A DNA stretch of 7,082 bases from Clostridia bacterium (GTDB lineage: Bacteria > Bacillota > Clostridia > Oscillospirales > CAG-272), in the NCBI GenBank assembly GCA_017559555.1, contig JAFYRH010000055.1, positions 1 to 7,082 of the forward strand. The letters run 5' to 3'. The position numbers and the translations under genes are program-made. The notes under the pieces were generated by a model. That model had not been told where the DNA came from. It saw only the letters and a list, made by a program, of their open reading frames with translations, and did not search any database. Numbering within the stretch: the first letter of the stretch is position 1; the number at the start of each line of letters is the position of its first letter. Below are positions 6,901-7,082 of the stretch, piece by piece.

Positions 6901-7082
6901 TTCCTCAGGCTCGGAGGTGGTATCCTCGATTTCGGTATCTGTTACAGCTTCAGATTGGATAGTATATGTTGTTCTTTTGCCCAATTGATCTACTTTTTGT
7001 CCATCTTTATAGAAATGAAATCCATCGGGCAACAAAATATTGCTATCTTCAACATTGCAAGCGGAGCAACCATGGAAAATGG
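805..7082 (-). CDS. Giant modular surface protein (beta-helix, Ig-like, collagen-like stalk), 5' end missing
   Basis: The frame is open from the right edge (first full codon 7080-7078) to TAA at 807-805, giving 2,091 full codons in view. The true start is outside the window: the frame continues past the first possible start, a TTG at 7035-7033, which has no Shine-Dalgarno site before it and lies inside a module. Counting that Leu as residue 1, the order is: end of a beta-helix module (1-28), Glu/Pro spacer (39-88), WGTD modules (93-330, 405-583, 584-853), divergent InlB-type B-repeat domain (331-404), beta domain (857-930), four Ig-like units (936-1610), collagen-like stalk with small modules (1611-2031), and membrane segment with basic tail (2033-2076). 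The protein is strongly acidic and Thr/Gly-rich. There is no LPXTG motif and no recognised catalytic site. I infer a membrane-rooted adhesin or scaffold; the ligand is unknown. A terminator follows at 688-717. Confidence 0.93.
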   Translation of the reverse strand, partial: IFHGCSACNVEDSNILLPDGFHFYKDGQKVDQLGKRTTYTIQSEAVTDTEIEDTTSEPEETTSEPEETTPEPEETSSEPEETSSEPEETSSEPEETSSEPEEEVTPEAYWGTDKDNLTQSGTLQDALDAAKADSSITYIKVAQDVDLGEEYLSADGGAFTLDLNGKTVESSFSVLLLLTNSVNVTIIDSGVDGKLYCKEYSAIAMDDVSNVRITVSGGTFESDNGDVIDLSCCGRITEAELTITGGTLKTNAPSYGVISAYGKSVKISGGSFESNRENIYWKAGTLDFTDHSTPDGLTFYLDLDYNPELSIEHVLLPDNYSLYYNGERVDDALQDGATYTVNPTKYQITVNESENGSVSVSPSVDWFEKGASVEITVTPDEGYFIDSFLVNGEPILGNVDSIYTLVGEDITVTATFKRNEAAWGTDKDNLTEQGALEEAFLAAIESENATYIQLLVDLGDMLLPQLTAGTITLDLNGKTISNAPLVVKGADVTVLDSKGFGQVYDEIGAIYIVSGKVTVLGGKLYGSEEYQDLIFEGGVVDLSKYEFLDGFRVYILDDEDVALSAGNFILPVSANFRDDDGNKLDVLATEQIHTIVLDEAAWGTDADHLTSSGSLEDAMKAANKAEGALYIRINKEIYLESEITFDGCEVIFDFAGNQIFADADISIKNGAKVTFVDETDMGGILGLGYCGIYVKKATLVIEGGNYGMSREIYYTSYEPFVLQNGADVTVNGGNVAATYETFRVYGGAKLTVNDGTFTAGYSIFITLETGSSNKASTIVVNGGEFVNAGSDDFAHITYGAKSNFDLTAMGDEIEGWIVEIYEYDLFGINGEGFLPEGYTLYDQNGMPGSHILTNGIDEYNSYVFTIGKAPEESYTVTFVDAVLGNKDIVLTVYPENNDFTIYYHELFEKPNAVFNLRTENSYINDFEFFVEEDLTVYINYSFELIEEPTNENNYSVKTAYDDFIASYKWYRWINDDFVLLEEETGSSMQNIVHGYYYCVIGILENGNPVYFQMDDIDLTVAINETSPAETSEKPFVELEENVDVKYQWYEFDVVYNAEFDAESALVVNAREDNENDLTYVDGRGWFVAPEYNGWCSYVEVYLTAGQTIALTYDRDVIITSIWCNEDVEDDQYTEWEGLTAGQTVFFTAKYDGWYEMDVNLSYNMDIPAIRIYDTTATETLIEGETAAVMQNSVVNTYYLCKISDTEGWNVLAQTSVIRFVNGFVKQPDSTTPGVEVADDTDGKYQWYTVDFGTEITDANAILPEGALISLNYVEGLGWEGAALQMAMKSTLASGVYYFAVFEAEEDESIRILFSVPVSGTLVIVGEGEEQIYVRLNNATYYEGKVAVEGMNGVMLMAENALSPVSVLALAPAEQVDNSTVYARIFIGESTKTPVEGETLATLQNPELGAWYICSFEDANGDVFESNAFQYTYVITKQPTMADPSIEINQATGEETYQWYEITENASEITKDSDLFFLAENGSWYDPDKGWYGMVYDLASDYADYIYIHLEAGQTVTVVSLYDLGEIGIWDSENGVGDYVEYVYANEKAILTAPQDGIYLVYAGNPKDNDIEDVTIRIYANTDNGMVALEGETSATLSHNLPGTYVCVVTGVGGLSVTSEPLVIGAIVSIEKTETDGLVDIYTITYSDGSTSTFTVTNGKDGDPGEKGDKGDQGEQGIQGEQGEQGIQGEKGDKGDQGEKGDIGNGIAKIEKTSSNGLIDTYTITFTDGTTTTFTITNGADGADGKDGADGQNGSNGADGKNGIDGKDGVDGKDGVDGKTPTFKCENNKLYVSYDDGENWDYLTDIQQGINGADGKDGADGKDGADGKDGADGKDGADGKDGADGKDGKDGNGIANIEKTSADGLVDTYTITFTDGTTTTFTVTNGANGTNGTDGANGKTPVFKCENNKLSVSYDDGETWDYLTDVQQGIDGTDGKDGVDGKTPIFKCEENKLYVSYDNGENWDYLQDIQQGINGADGKDGEAGKDGITPVLRINAETNEWEVSYNNGESWTSFGIKATGAAGADGKDGTDGKDGADGKDGEKGNDGAVVAATVIGSTALATNLGFVGYELFRRKPALLQAIKSFKFPWKKA
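1027..1743 (-). repeat. Type T stalk modules: three near copies plus one divergent copy
   Basis: Copies lie at 1660-1743, 1300-1383 and 1171-1254, with a divergent copy at 1027-1116. The three close copies share TP-x-FKCE-[NE]-NKL-[YS]-VSYD-[DN]-GE-[NT]-WDYL-x-D-[IV]-QQG. The divergent copy reads TPVLRINAETNEWEVSYNNG and then ESWTSFG. The layout (TP, short strand, strand with VSY-x-x-G, conserved Trp) resembles the small modules near Gly-rich repeats annotated as the N-terminal domain of PL29-type lyases (DUF4988). That link is from memory and not verified. Each close copy has exactly one Cys. Confidence 0.75.
1429..2202 (-). repeat. Type V stalk modules: three copies
   Basis: Copies lie at 2110-2202, 1870-1968 and 1429-1527. 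The shared pattern is I-x-KT-x3-GL-[VI]-D-x-YTIT-[YF]-x-DG-[ST]-T, then TFT-[VI]-TNG, which reads as two beta hairpins. The DNA of copies 2 and 3 is very similar over roughly 60 bases, pointing to recent duplication or gene conversion; the outermost copy is the most different. Modules like this often precede collagen repeats in Firmicutes proteins, but I cannot give a family name. Confidence 0.75.
1543..1650 (-). repeat. 18-bp tandem repeat, six copies (GADGKD)
   Basis: Six in-frame 18-bp units encode Gly-Ala-Asp-Gly-Lys-Asp. The three units at 1597-1650 are identical, the one at 1579-1596 differs by one base, and the two at 1543-1578 differ by one or two. The gradient of identity suggests recent expansion at the 1650 end. 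Gain or loss of a unit changes the triple helix by two triplets without breaking the frame. Confidence 0.9.
2206..4230 (-). other. Four Ig-like units, three with an inserted beta domain
   Basis: Four units share a YxWY strand and a later segment ending G-x-Y-x-C or Y-Y-x-C: YKWY...YYYCVI (4018-4230), YQWY...YYLCKI (3406-4008), YQWY...WYICSF (2773-3405) and YQWY...TYVCVV (2206-2772). This resembles the C-strand Trp and F-strand Tyr-x-Cys of Ig folds in bacterial surface proteins. The B-strand Cys partner is absent, so the usual core disulfide cannot form. In the first unit about 12 residues separate YxWY from the xET...QN segment. In the other three the gap is about 130-148 residues, filled by a beta-rich stretch with a GxGW motif; in units 2 and 4 this stretch also has AGQT[IV]. 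The inserts of units 2 and 4 resemble pre-peptidase C-terminal (PPC) type beta sandwiches; unit 3's is divergent. Binding partners are unknown. Confidence 0.72.
4246..4467 (-). other. Beta-rich domain between beta-helix and Ig-like parts
   Basis: Residues 857-930 begin SYTVTFVDAVLGNKDIVLTV and end with LTVYINYSFELI. The pattern of alternating hydrophobic residues and the closing T-V-x-I-x-Y strand resemble small InlB-B-repeat-like or mucin-binding-like beta domains, which are often spacers. I cannot assign a family. It occurs once and links the last WGTD module to the first Ig-like unit. Confidence 0.45.
4477..5286 (-). other. WGTD beta-helix module C
   Basis: Residues 584-853 start AAWGTDADHLTSSGSLEDAM, followed by a strand series with four GG- or DG-turn rungs (VIEGGNY, VNGGNV, VNDGTF, VNGGEF). 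It ends with the closing motif LPEGYTLYDQNG and YVFTIG. This is the longest of the three modules (about 270 residues) and fits a right-handed parallel beta-helix of the pectate-lyase-like kind. No catalytic Asp/Arg/Lys set of a polysaccharide lyase could be recognised, so binding rather than cleavage is more likely. Confidence 0.65.
5287..5823 (-). other. WGTD beta-helix module B (short version)
   Basis: Residues 405-583 start AAWGTDKDNLTEQGALEEAF, continue with TITLDLNGKTIS (a common cap of Firmicutes beta-helix domains), one clear GG-turn rung (VTVLGGKLYG), and the closing motif FILPVSANFRDDDG followed by IHTIV. At about 180 residues it lacks several rungs present in modules A and C, but keeps both ends. 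Confidence 0.65.
5788..6754. repeat. Perfect 28-bp direct repeat at the heads of modules A and B
   Basis: The same 28 bases occur at 5788-5815 and 6727-6754, 939 bp apart (exactly 313 codons). They encode the WGTDKDNLT heads of modules B and A. The identity exceeds what the protein pattern requires, since synonymous positions are also conserved. Module C (about 5260-5285) has only a diverged version. Only the two ends of this span are the repeat. Confidence 0.88.
5824..6045 (-). other. Divergent InlB-type B-repeat domain
   Basis: Residues 331-404 read YQITVNESENGSVSVSPS, then a middle with GASVEITVTPDEGYFI, LVNG, and a final strand DITVTATFK. This is the well-known layout of divergent InlB B-repeat domains: G-S-V-x-VSPS, TxxPDxGY, VNG and ITVTATF. 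Such domains act mostly as spacers in Gram-positive surface proteins. It occurs once, between modules A and B. Confidence 0.8.
6046..6759 (-). other. WGTD beta-helix module A
   Basis: Residues 93-330 start AYWGTDKDNLTQSGTLQDAL, then FTLDLNGKTV, three GG-turn rungs (VSGGTFES, ITGGTLKT, ISGGSFES), and the closing motif LLPDNYSLYYNGERV with ATYTV. The rungs with V/I-x-V/I-x-GG-x-F are typical of right-handed beta-helix surface proteins. It contains a Cys-Cys pair (217-218) and Cys182, not conserved in the other modules. Confidence 0.68.
6775..6921 (-). repeat. 21-bp tandem repeat encoding seven Glu/Pro heptads
   Basis: Seven in-frame 21-bp units encode heptads of the form T-[TS]-[SP]-E-P-E-E. 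The four units at 6775-6858 form two identical 42-bp halves (6775-6816 equals 6817-6858), because they alternate TTCCTC and TTCTTC at one site; the three at 6859-6921 differ more. The peptide is an extended acidic spacer between beta-helix modules, similar to Pro/Ser/Thr linkers of cell-surface proteins. Copy number is likely to vary between strains. Confidence 0.92.
6952..7082 (-). other. Tail of a further module, cut by the window edge
   Basis: The first codons in view read IFHGCSACNVEDSNIL and then LPDGFHFYKDGQKV...TYTI. The LPDGFHFYKDG...YTI part matches the closing motif of WGTD modules A (LPDNYSLYYNGERV...YTV) and C (LPEGYTLYDQNG...FTI), so at least one more module probably lies upstream. 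The CSAC just before is not seen in the same place in the other modules. Confidence 0.65.

Noticed and set aside
6716..6988. Plus-strand frames rich in Ser-Gly-Ser-Glu or Arg-Ala-Arg-Lys repeats
   Set aside because: They are the reverse readings of the 21-bp repeat in the giant gene and appear only because the repeat length is a multiple of three.
7033..7035. TTG as the start codon of the giant gene
   Set aside because: The frame stays open upstream to the window edge, no GGAGG-like site precedes it, there is no signal peptide after it, and the codon lies inside the closing motif of a module.

Overview
This window looks like a chromosomal segment from an anaerobic Firmicute of the Clostridia type, probably gut-associated. 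That placement is an inference from three things: a consensus sigma-A promoter (TTGACA, 17 bp, TACAAT), a GGAGG ribosome binding site, and a surface protein built from module types common in such genomes. No rRNA, tRNA, phage gene, transposase or CRISPR array is visible. Both real genes are on the minus strand and both run off the window.

Layout from left to right. Bases 1-392 hold the first 130 codons of a lipoprotein: signal peptide, lipobox with Cys24, acidic linker, then Cys/Tyr-rich tandem repeats of about 37 residues. Bases 393-804 are an AT-rich intergenic region. It carries that gene's ribosome binding site, promoter, a dyad at the expected transcription start, a repeated 14-mer upstream of the promoter, and the terminator of the second gene. 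Bases 805-7082 are one uninterrupted reading frame of more than 2,090 codons. It encodes the C-terminal part of a giant modular surface protein whose true start lies beyond the right edge.

The giant protein, from N to C terminus, contains: the tail of one beta-helix module; a seven-copy Glu/Pro/Ser/Thr spacer; three WGTD-headed beta-helix modules, with one divergent InlB-type B-repeat domain between the first two; a beta-rich domain; four Ig-like units, three of which appear to carry a second beta domain inserted inside them; a stalk alternating seven collagen-like Gly-X-Y blocks with two kinds of small globular module; and a single C-terminal membrane segment with a basic tail and no LPXTG motif. 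I infer a membrane-rooted adhesin or scaffold: stalk near the membrane, Ig-like and beta-helix parts outward. No catalytic motif was recognised, and no ligand can be named from sequence.

The two genes are probably transcribed separately, because a strong hairpin terminator and a dedicated promoter lie between them. Both products are predicted to sit outside the cell, but nothing here proves that they work together. The most interesting features are the nested Ig architecture, the switch in collagen triplet chemistry along the stalk, the single conserved Cys in each stalk module, and perfect DNA repeats likely to change copy number.
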